In this document: one piece after another, positions 57,240 through 64,000 of the stretch
Layout of the letters: each line of letters opens with the position of its first letter
Numbering within the stretch: position 1 is the stretch's first letter
NCBI RefSeq assembly: GCF_900446215.1
Contig: NZ_UAQZ01000016.1
Span: 372,001 to 436,000 of the forward strand
Length of the DNA stretch: 64,000 bases
Direction of reading: 5' to 3'
Source: Burkholderia cenocepacia
GTDB taxonomy: Bacteria > Pseudomonadota > Gammaproteobacteria > Burkholderiales > Burkholderiaceae
Made by a program: the position numbers and the translations under genes
Notes under the pieces: generated by a model
What the model saw: only the letters and a program-made list of their open reading frames with translations
Database searches by the model: none
What the model was told of the DNA's origin: nothing

Positions 57240-58166
57240 ATGAGTTTTCTCTACAAGGCCGATCCGGTGCGCGGCGCGCAGTGGGCGGCGCGCTTCGCGC
57301 AACGCGCGCCCGACCTGCCGTTCCGGATCTGGCCGGACCTCGGCGACGCCGACGCCGTCCGCTATCTCGCCGCATGGCAGCCGCCGGACGATCCGGTCGC
57401 GCTGTTGCCGAACCTCGAAGTCGTGTTCTCGGTCGGCGCCGGCATCGATCAGTTCGACCTGTCGCGCGTGCCGCCGCACATCCCCGTCGTGCGGATGATC
57501 GAGCCGGGTATCGTCGAAGGAATGGTCGAATACGTGACGCAGGCCGTGCTGACGATCCATCGCGACCTGTTCGACTACGCGGCGCAGCAGCGCGATCAGG
57601 TGTGGCGCGAGCGCCCCGTGCGCGCGGCCGCGTCGCGACGCATCGGCGTGCTCGGGCTCGGCACGCTCGGCCAGGCCGTGCTCGGCACGCTGCGGCGCTT
57701 CGGTTTCCCGTGCGCGGGCTGGAGCCGCACGCCGCGCACGCTCGACGGTGTCGACTGTCATGCAGGCGATGCCGCGCTCGACGCGTTCCTCGCCCGCACC
57801 GACATCCTGATCTGCCTGCTGCCGCTCACCGACGGCACGCGCGGCCTGCTCGGCGCGCGCGTGTTCGACGCGCTGCCGGCCGGCGCGTCGCTGGTGCAGG
57901 TCGGGCGCGGCCCGCAGCTCGATGCGCCCGCGCTGCTCGCGGCGCTCGCGAGCGGCCGGCTCGACAGCGCGATCCTGGACGTGACGGACCCCGAACCGTT
58001 GCCGGCCGGCCATCCGTTCTGGACGCATCCGCGCATTCGCATCACGCCGCACATCGCCAGCGCGACGCGGCCCGACACCGCGGTCGACGCGGTGCTCGCG
58101 AATCTCGCGCGCCATCGCGCGGGACAACCGATGATCGGCGTCGTCGATCGCGCACGCGGCTACTGA
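57240..58166 (+). CDS. ghrA: Glyoxylate/hydroxypyruvate reductase A-like D-2-hydroxyacid dehydrogenase
   Basis: A 308-residue enzyme of the GhrA branch. The NAD(P) motif is IGVLGLGTLGQAVLGTL. Catalytic residues are an arginine in QVGRGPQLD, a glutamate in DVTDPEPLP and a histidine in RITPHIASATRP. It reduces glyoxylate or hydroxypyruvate, or a related 2-keto acid. Beside an aminotransferase it may remove a keto acid product. Confidence 0.87.
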   Translation: MSFLYKADPVRGAQWAARFAQRAPDLPFRIWPDLGDADAVRYLAAWQPPDDPVALLPNLEVVFSVGAGIDQFDLSRVPPHIPVVRMIEPGIVEGMVEYVTQAVLTIHRDLFDYAAQQRDQVWRERPVRAAASRRIGVLGLGTLGQAVLGTLRRFGFPCAGWSRTPRTLDGVDCHAGDAALDAFLARTDILICLLPLTDGTRGLLGARVFDALPAGASLVQVGRGPQLDAPALLAALASGRLDSAILDVTDPEPLPAGHPFWTHPRIRITPHIASATRPDTAVDAVLANLARHRAGQPMIGVVDRARGY

Positions 58167-58326
58167 CGTGCGGGCCCGGCCTGCGGGGCGCGCAGCAGAA
58201 AATGCCGAAGCGCCCGGTGCAAACGCCGCGCGCATACGTTTCGGACCGCAAATTGAAGACGCATGCGGATGGCTTGCCCGTTAGCATGAACTCACCGCTG
58301 ACACCTGACGAGAGTCCCGCCTTCCC

Positions 58327-59727
58327 ATGAACCAAGCCGCGCTGATCGAAGCCGATCGTCAACACCTGATCCACCCCGTCGTCAACTACCGTGCGCACGA
58401 GGCGCGCGGCGTCACCGTGCTGGAATCCGCGGACGGCGTGTTCCTGCGCGATGCCGCGGGCCATACGCTGCTCGACGCGTTCTCGGGCCTGTGGTGCGTC
58501 AACGTCGGCTACGGCCGCGACAGCATCGTGAAAGCCGCCGCCGACCAACTGGCCAAGCTGCCCTACGCGACCGGCTATTTCCATTTCGGCTCGCAGCCGG
58601 CGATCGAGCTCGCCGAACGGCTCGCCGCGCTCGCGCCGCCGTCGCTGAACCGCGTGTACTTCACGCTCGGCGGCTCGGACGCGATCGACTCCGCCGTGCG
58701 CTTCATCACGCACTATTACAACGCGACCGGCCGTCCGTCGAAAAAGCAGATGATCGCGCTGGAGCGCGGTTATCACGGCTCGTCGTCGATCGGCGCCGGC
58801 CTCACCGCGCTGCCGGCGTTTCACCGTCATTTCGACCTGCCGCGTGCGGACCAGCACCATATTCCGTCGCCCTACCCGTACCGCCATCCGCTCGGCGACG
58901 ATCCGCAGGCGCTGATCGCCGCGTCGGTCGCCGCGCTCGAAGCGAAGGTCGCCGAACTGGGCGCGGACAATGTCGCCGCGTTCTTCTGCGAGCCGGTGCA
59001 GGGTTCCGGCGGCGTGATCGTGCCGCCGGCCGGCTGGCTGAAGGCGATGCGCGACGCGTGCCGGCGCCTCGGCATCCTGTTCGTCGCGGACGAGGTGATC
59101 ACCGGCTTCGGCCGCACCGGCCCGCTGTTCGCGTGCGAGGCCGAACAGGTCGATCCGGACCTGATGACCGTCGCGAAGGGGCTGACCGCCGGCTATGCGC
59201 CGATGGGCGCGGTGCTGATGTCCGATGAAATCTACGAAGGGATCGCGGGCCACCGCGCCGATGCGCCCGCGGTCGGCCACGGCTATACGTATTCCGCGCA
59301 TCCGGTGAGCGCGGCGATCGGCCTCGAAGTGCTGAAGCTCTATCACGAAGGCGGGCTGCTCGCGAACGGCCAGGCGCTGGCGCCGCGCTTCGCCGCGGGA
59401 CTCGACGCGCTGCGCGCGCATCCGCTCGTTGGCGACGCGCGCTCGGTCGGCCTGCTCGGCGCGCTCGAACTGGTCGCCGACAAGGCACGCAAGACGCGCT
59501 TCGACCCGGCGCTGAACGTGCCGGACCGGATCGCGGCCGCCGCCTACGCGAACGGCGTGGTGTTCCGCGCGTTCGGCGACGGCGTGCTCGGCTTTGCGCC
59601 GGCGCTGAGCTTCACTGCCGGCGAGTTCGACCTGATGTTCGAACGCGTGCGCAAGACGCTCGACGACGTGCTGGCGGATTCCGGCGTGCAGCGCGCGCTC
59701 GACGCCGCGCATGCGCAACCGGCCTGA
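58327..59727 (+). CDS. Class III omega-aminotransferase (pyruvate-dependent)
   Basis: A 466-residue PLP enzyme. The Schiff-base lysine is K284 in MTVAKGLTAGYAPMGA. The PLP aspartate is in ILFVADEVITGFGRTG, and CEPVQGSGGVIVPP is a typical class III stretch. Relatives transfer the amino group of beta-alanine, GABA, putrescine or taurine to pyruvate. With a semialdehyde dehydrogenase 0.7 kb downstream and an Lrp regulator between them, breakdown of an omega-amino acid or diamine is the best reading. Confidence 0.9.
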   Translation: MNQAALIEADRQHLIHPVVNYRAHEARGVTVLESADGVFLRDAAGHTLLDAFSGLWCVNVGYGRDSIVKAAADQLAKLPYATGYFHFGSQPAIELAERLAALAPPSLNRVYFTLGGSDAIDSAVRFITHYYNATGRPSKKQMIALERGYHGSSSIGAGLTALPAFHRHFDLPRADQHHIPSPYPYRHPLGDDPQALIAASVAALEAKVAELGADNVAAFFCEPVQGSGGVIVPPAGWLKAMRDACRRLGILFVADEVITGFGRTGPLFACEAEQVDPDLMTVAKGLTAGYAPMGAVLMSDEIYEGIAGHRADAPAVGHGYTYSAHPVSAAIGLEVLKLYHEGGLLANGQALAPRFAAGLDALRAHPLVGDARSVGLLGALELVADKARKTRFDPALNVPDRIAAAAYANGVVFRAFGDGVLGFAPALSFTAGEFDLMFERVRKTLDDVLADSGVQRALDAAHAQPA

Positions 59728-59812
59728 CGGGCCAAGGGAAAGCCGGGCTTGTAGCGGTCATCGTTCGTCTCTAAAGTAACCGGACATTCCATTTTTGCTC
59801 TTTCACGTGAAC

Positions 59813-60304
59813 ATGACGGACAGCAAGCTGGATCGCATCGACCTGCGCATCCTCTCCCAGTTGCAAAAGCGCGGCCGCATGACCAACGTCGAGCTGGCCG
59901 ATGCGGTCGGGCTGTCGCCCAGTCCGTGCCTGATCCGCGTGAAGCGGCTCGAGAAGGCCGGCTACATCGGCGGCTACGGCGCGCACATCCAGCTCGAGAA
60001 ACTCGGCGACGTGCAGGTCGTATTTACCGAGGTCACGCTGGCCGATCATCGGCGCGAGGATTTCGACCGCTTCGTCGCGGCGATCCGCACCGTCGACGAG
60101 ATCGTCGAATGCCACCTCGCGAGCGGCGGCTACGACTATCTGCTGAAGTTCATCACGCGCAGCGTGAGCCATTACCAGACGATCGTCGAAGGGCTGCTCG
60201 AGCAGAACATCGGCATCGAGAAGTATTTCAGTTACGTGATCATCAAGTCGCCGTTCGTCAAACGGCACTACCCGCTCGAATCGCTGTTCGGCGAACGTCA
60301 CTGA
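59813..60304 (+). CDS. Lrp/AsnC family regulator
   Basis: A 163-residue protein. The N-terminal helix-turn-helix is NVELADAVGLSPSPCLIRVKR (in family position, residues about 24-44), and a RAM effector domain follows (VAAIRTVDEIVECHLASGGYDYLLK). It probably binds an amino acid and controls the aminotransferase and dehydrogenase genes on either side. The ATG at 59813 is chosen to fit family length. Confidence 0.88.
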   Translation: MTDSKLDRIDLRILSQLQKRGRMTNVELADAVGLSPSPCLIRVKRLEKAGYIGGYGAHIQLEKLGDVQVVFTEVTLADHRREDFDRFVAAIRTVDEIVECHLASGGYDYLLKFITRSVSHYQTIVEGLLEQNIGIEKYFSYVIIKSPFVKRHYPLESLFGERH

Positions 60305-60414
60305 CACGCGGCGTGCGTCCCCCCCGAACGCGGCAGCCTGCTGTCCGCGCGGGGTAGCCGCGCGCCCACACCGCTCAACCAGCGTCACCGAACCGCCTCA
60401 TTCAAGGATCTGTC

Positions 60415-61887
60415 ATGCCGCTTACGCTGTCCCGCACCGAACTCGTTCGCACCGCCAACCTGATCGACGGCAACTGGCGCGATGCGCTCGACGGCCGCCG
60501 CTTCGCCGTCACCGATCCCGCCACGCTCGAAACCGTTGCCCACGTACCCGACAGCGGCGCCGCCGACGCACGCGCGGCGACCGACGCGGCAGCCCGCGCG
60601 CTGCCCGCGTGGCGTGCGACGCCCGCGCGCGAACGCGCCGCGATCCTGCGTGCCTGGCATGCGGCGATCGTCGCGCACACCGACGATCTCGCGAAGCTGA
60701 TGTCGCGCGAACAGGGCAAGCCGCTGGCCGAGGCGCGTGGCGAAGTTGCGTACGGTGCGTCGTACGTGCTGTGGTTCGCGGAGGAAGCGACGCGCACGTA
60801 CGGCGACCTGATCCCGCAGCAGCAGCGCGGCAAGCGCTTGAGCGCGGTGAAGGAGCCGATCGGCATCGTCGCCGCGATCACGCCGTGGAATTTCCCGCTC
60901 GCGATGATCGCGCGCAAGATCGCGCCGGCCCTCGCGGCCGGCTGCACGGTGGTCGCGAAGCCGGCGGAGGACACGCCGCTGACCGCGCTCGCGCTCGCGT
61001 TGCTCGCGCAGGAAGCCGGCGTGCCGGCCGGCGTGCTGAACCTGATCGCCGCGTCGCGCGAGCGCGGCGTCGACGCGGCGGCCGACTGGCTCGCCGACGG
61101 CCGCGTGCGCAAGATCACGTTCACCGGCTCGACGCCGGTCGGCAAGCTGCTCGCGCGCGAATCGGCGGCGACGTTGAAGAAATTGTCGCTGGAGCTCGGC
61201 GGCAATGCGCCGTTCATCGTGTTCGACGACGCCGAGCTCGATGCCGCGGTCGACGGGCTGATGGCCGCCAAGTTCCGCAACGGCGGGCAGACCTGCGTGT
61301 CGCCGAATCGCGTGTACGTGCAGGCCGGTGTCTACGACGCGTTCGCCGCGAAGCTCGCCGCGCGCGTCGCCGCGCTGAAGGTCGCGCCGGCGACCGACCC
61401 GGCCGCGCAGATCGGCCCGATGATCAACGCGCGCGCGGTCGACAAGATCGCACGCCACGTCGGCGATGCGATCGAACGCGGCGCGCGCGTGCTCACGGGC
61501 GGCAAGCGCCTGACCGAGCTCGGTGCGAACTATTACGCGCCGACGGTGCTCGTCGACGCGACCGCCGACATGCAGCTCACCTGCGAGGAAACCTTCGGCC
61601 CGATCGCCGCGCTGTTTCGCTTCGCGTCCGAGGACGAAGCGGTCGCCGCCGCGAACGACACGCCGTTCGGGCTCGCCGCCTATTTCTACACGCAGGACGT
61701 GCGGCGCATCGCGCGCGTGTCGGCGCGGCTCGAAACGGGCATCGTCGGCATCAACGAAGGCGCGCTCGCGAGCGAGGCCGCGCCGTTCGGCGGCGTGAAG
61801 GAATCGGGCTACGGCCGCGAAGGCTCGCGCTACGGCCTCGACGATTACCTGTCCATCAAGTACCTGTGCCAGGGCGGGCTCGACTGA
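60415..61887 (+). CDS. gabD: NAD(P)-dependent succinate-semialdehyde-type dehydrogenase
   Basis: A 490-residue ALDH of the GabD branch. Catalytic residues are E260 (SLELGGNAPF) and C294 (NGGQTCVSPNR). It carries ITPWNFPLAMI, TFTGSTPVGK and the GabD-like ending GVKESGYGREGSRYGLDDYL. It would oxidise succinate semialdehyde or a related omega-semialdehyde, the step after the aminotransferase. A tight hairpin follows the stop. Confidence 0.87.
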   Translation: MPLTLSRTELVRTANLIDGNWRDALDGRRFAVTDPATLETVAHVPDSGAADARAATDAAARALPAWRATPARERAAILRAWHAAIVAHTDDLAKLMSREQGKPLAEARGEVAYGASYVLWFAEEATRTYGDLIPQQQRGKRLSAVKEPIGIVAAITPWNFPLAMIARKIAPALAAGCTVVAKPAEDTPLTALALALLAQEAGVPAGVLNLIAASRERGVDAAADWLADGRVRKITFTGSTPVGKLLARESAATLKKLSLELGGNAPFIVFDDAELDAAVDGLMAAKFRNGGQTCVSPNRVYVQAGVYDAFAAKLAARVAALKVAPATDPAAQIGPMINARAVDKIARHVGDAIERGARVLTGGKRLTELGANYYAPTVLVDATADMQLTCEETFGPIAALFRFASEDEAVAAANDTPFGLAAYFYTQDVRRIARVSARLETGIVGINEGALASEAAPFGGVKESGYGREGSRYGLDDYLSIKYLCQGGLD

Positions 61888-61901
61888 GCGGATGAACCCG
61901 C

Positions 61902-61919
61902 GCCGTCCGCAAGGACGGC
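61902..61919 (+). terminator. Terminator-like hairpin with GCAA tetraloop
   Basis: Perfect arms GCCGTCC and GGACGGC closed by GCAA, 15 bases after the gabD-like stop and before the tetR promoter. No T-run follows, so termination may be partial or Rho-assisted. Confidence 0.5.
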
Positions 61920-61948
61920 CGTCGCCGTGTCCGGTCCGGCCACGCGCA

Positions 61949-61978
61949 TTGACATCGGAACCGATCGGTCCATATAAT
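61949..61978 (+). promoter_or_regulatory. Consensus promoter of tetR with operator in the spacer
   Basis: TTGACA (61949-61954) and TATAAT (61973-61978) are exact sigma-70 consensus hexamers, 18 bases apart. Between them lies GGAACCGATCGGTCC (61957-61971), a near-palindrome that also occurs before the MFS gene. A repressor bound there would block the promoter. Confidence 0.75.
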
Positions 61979-62018
61979 GCATCCAACTTTGGCACCGCAT
62001 CGATGGCGAAACCGATCA

Positions 62019-62615
62019 ATGGCAAATCCGGCTGGCGTGGGCCGTCCCCGCGAATTCGAACTGGGCGACGCCGCGCGCGACGCGATGGACGTTTTCTGGG
62101 ATCGCGGCTACGAAGGCGCGTCCCTGCCCGACCTGATCGCCGGCACGGGCTTGTCGCGCGGCAGTCTCTACAAGGCGTTCGGCGACAAGAAGGCGCTGCT
62201 GCTGGCGGCGCTCGACCTGTACATGGCCGACGGGCTCAAGGCGACCGCCGACATCCTGTCGCAACCCGGTGCCGTGAAGGATGCGATTCGCGATTCACTG
62301 CTGCGCTATGCGCGCCTGTCCGTTGGCGACGCGGGCCGGCGCGGATGTCTCGCGGTCGCGATGACCACCGAACTGGCCGCGCGCGACGCGGATGTCGCGG
62401 AACGCACCGGGCGCATGTTCCGGCGGCTGCAGCAGCTCTATGCCGGTGCGATCGTCCGCGGCCAGGCGAGCGGCGAGATCGCCGAGCAGGACGAACAGGT
62501 GCTGGCGCGTTTGCTCGTCTGCCAGATCGAGGGCATGCGCGTGCTGGGCAAAACCGGTATGTCCGAGCCCGACGTGCTCGCGTTGGTCGATCGCACGATG
62601 CGCATTCTCGACTGA
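62019..62615 (+). CDS. TetR/AcrR family repressor
   Basis: A 198-residue TetR regulator starting MANPAGVGRPREF. The helix-turn-helix is in DLIAGTGLSRGSLYKAFGDK (about residues 37-56). The C-terminal ligand domain belongs to the subgroup with GCLAVAMTTELAARDADVA. It likely represses itself and the MFS exporter 50 bases downstream through a shared operator. The inducer is unknown, probably an exported drug-like compound. Confidence 0.9.
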   Translation: MANPAGVGRPREFELGDAARDAMDVFWDRGYEGASLPDLIAGTGLSRGSLYKAFGDKKALLLAALDLYMADGLKATADILSQPGAVKDAIRDSLLRYARLSVGDAGRRGCLAVAMTTELAARDADVAERTGRMFRRLQQLYAGAIVRGQASGEIAEQDEQVLARLLVCQIEGMRVLGKTGMSEPDVLALVDRTMRILD

Positions 62616-62633
62616 TATTTTTTTACCCGATTT

Positions 62634-62649
62634 GGAACTGATTGGTTCC
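62634..62649 (+). promoter_or_regulatory. Second TetR operator, upstream of the MFS gene
   Basis: GGAACTGATTGGTTCC agrees with the tetR-promoter site at all positions except pyrimidine exchanges over 15 bases (shared form GGAACYGATYGGTYC). It lies 16 bases before the MFS start codon. Confidence 0.65.
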
Positions 62650-62665
62650 GTATGGAGAGCCGCCC

Positions 62666-64000
62666 ATGTCACGGAATGACCCCGTTTCACCCGACCCGCG
62701 TCGCTGGGCGATGTTTTCGGTCCTGCTCGTCGGCGCGTTCCTGCCGCCGCTGGATTTCTTCATCGTCAATGTCGCGCTGCCGTCGATCCGCGCGGAACTG
62801 GGCGCCTCGTCGTCGGCCGAGCAACTCGTCATTTCATCGTATGCGGGCCTGTACGCGGTGACGCTGATCACCGGCGGGCGATTGGGCGACCTGTTCGGCC
62901 GCGGCCGCGTGTTTTTCCTCGGGTTGATCGGCTTTGCGATCGCCTCGACGCTGTGCGGCCTCGCGAGTTCGCCGTGGACGCTCATCGTCGGCCGCGCGTT
63001 GCAGGGCGTGACGGCCGCGATCATGGCGCCGCAGGCGCTCGCGTCGATCCAGGCGATTTTTCCGGAATCGGAAAAGCCGCTCGCGCTCAGCTTGTACGGC
63101 GCGGTATTCGGCCTCGCGGCCGTGGTCGGGCAGGCGCTCGGCGGGATCCTGATCTCGTTGAATCTGTTGAACCTGGGCTGGCGCACGATCTTCCTCGTCA
63201 ACCTGCCGCTGGCGATGCTGGTCGTCCTGTTCGGGATTCCGCTGTTGAAGGAAACGCGGGCGCAGCATGCGCGCAAGCTCGACCTCGGCGGCACCGCGCT
63301 GTCGATGCTGACGCTGGGCGCGCTGATCGTGCCGCTGATCGAGGGGCGCGAAGCAGGCTGGCCGGTATGGGCATGGGGGTCGCTGCTCGCGGTGCCCGCC
63401 CTCGCCGCGTTCTTCTGGCGCTACGAGCGCCGGCTCGGCCGCCGCGGCGGCGCACCGCTGCTCGATCCGGCCGCGCTGCGCGCACCGGGGCTGGGCCGCG
63501 CGTTGCTGATCGCGCTGCTGCTGTACTCGATCGGCGCGTTCTTCCTGCTGTTCTCGGTGTATCTGCAGAATGCGTTGCACGTCGACGCGCTGAGCGCGGG
63601 CCTCGTGTTCTTGCCGTTCGGCGTCGGGTTCCTGCTCGGCCCGTTGTCGACGCCGTTCTGCACACGTGTCATCGGCGCTTACGTCAATCCGTTCGGCATG
63701 GGGCTGGAGATCGTCGGGCTCGTCGGCCTCGCGGGGTTGATCGATGCCACGCCGGTCGGGATGCCGCTCGCTGCCGTGCCGCTCGCCGCCGCGCTCTTCG
63801 TCATCGGGTTCGGACAAGGGCTCGCGCTGCCGACGCTGATGCGCATGGTGACGGGGCGCGTCGCACCGGCGCTGTCCGGCATGATCGCCGGCATCGCCAG
63901 CTCGACGCTGCAGGTCAGCACGTCGCTCAGCGTGGCGATCATCGGCGGCATTTTCTATACGACGCTCGGCACGCGCCAGGACCCGGCGGCCATCGCGCAC
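62666..64000 (+). CDS. MFS drug exporter, DHA2 family (partial at window end)
   Basis: At least 445 residues; the frame is still open at the window edge, so the C-terminus is missing. Fourteen-helix DHA2 (EmrB/QacA) features: PPLDFFIVNVALPSIRAELG in helix 1, GGRLGDLFGRGRVF as motif A and GRALQGVTAAIMAPQALASI around helices 4-5. It probably exports a toxic organic compound by proton antiport and is controlled by the adjacent TetR protein. GGAG lies eight bases before the ATG at 62666. Confidence 0.92.
   Translation, partial: MSRNDPVSPDPRRWAMFSVLLVGAFLPPLDFFIVNVALPSIRAELGASSSAEQLVISSYAGLYAVTLITGGRLGDLFGRGRVFFLGLIGFAIASTLCGLASSPWTLIVGRALQGVTAAIMAPQALASIQAIFPESEKPLALSLYGAVFGLAAVVGQALGGILISLNLLNLGWRTIFLVNLPLAMLVVLFGIPLLKETRAQHARKLDLGGTALSMLTLGALIVPLIEGREAGWPVWAWGSLLAVPALAAFFWRYERRLGRRGGAPLLDPAALRAPGLGRALLIALLLYSIGAFFLLFSVYLQNALHVDALSAGLVFLPFGVGFLLGPLSTPFCTRVIGAYVNPFGMGLEIVGLVGLAGLIDATPVGMPLAAVPLAAALFVIGFGQGLALPTLMRMVTGRVAPALSGMIAGIASSTLQVSTSLSVAIIGGIFYTTLGTRQDPAAIAH

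Overview
This is GC-rich DNA with dense coding on both strands, strong Shine-Dalgarno sites and gene content typical of Burkholderia, most likely a Burkholderia cepacia complex (Bcc) secondary replicon. The best anchor is an M4 zinc metalloprotease at 27.9-29.6 kb. Its length (565 aa) and catalytic residues (HEMSH with E377, and H465) match ZmpA of B. cenocepacia, which is encoded near the middle of the third replicon (pC3). A candidate dif site lies about 1 kb from it, so I infer that the window spans the terminus of that replicon.

Layout. 0-3.2 kb: end of a ribose-type sugar ABC transporter (ATPase, permease, binding protein), followed by an OsmC-like protein. 3.9-6 kb: an AraC regulator divergent from a short-chain dehydrogenase. 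6-7.8 kb: a hipBA toxin-antitoxin pair with operator-like repeats. 8.1-11.5 kb: an MgtC-like membrane protein and a run of small stress-type proteins (CBS, DUF2934, two acidic unknowns, a YghA-like SDR). 11.7-24.5 kb: an organosulfur block with a TauD-like dioxygenase, an SsuABC-type importer, two flavin monooxygenase-type enzymes, a SoxC-like sulfite dehydrogenase with its cytochrome, a porin and a second SsuA-like protein. The importer ATPase is cut by a 1.18-kb IS110-family element that carries a legible bridge RNA.

24.5-36.5 kb is an accessory stretch: a small membrane protein, a glycosyltransferase-like and an FkbM-like gene, ZmpA, a PAAR remnant, the dif candidate, an outer-membrane barrel, a sedolisin and a large secreted deacetylase-like protein. 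36.7-41.1 kb is a dicarboxylate/tricarboxylate uptake block (LysR, DctA, ModA-like protein, MFS symporter). 41.4-43 kb is a diguanylate cyclase.

43-56 kb, almost all on the minus strand, is a peptide/amine uptake and catabolism block: HAD hydrolase, Dpp-type importer, two FAD oxidoreductases, AraC regulator, cupin, aldehyde dehydrogenase and M20 amidohydrolase. The importer ATPase has lost its first ATPase domain through an internal deletion. 56.4-61.9 kb, plus strand, holds a GNAT protein, a GhrA-like reductase, an omega-aminotransferase, an Lrp regulator and a succinate-semialdehyde-type dehydrogenase; together they suggest omega-amino acid or polyamine/GABA breakdown. 62-64 kb is a TetR regulator and an MFS exporter that share an operator; the exporter runs off the window.

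The most novel observation is the IS110 bridge RNA. All four guide segments can be read directly, and they match both the element's own ends and the site it entered.
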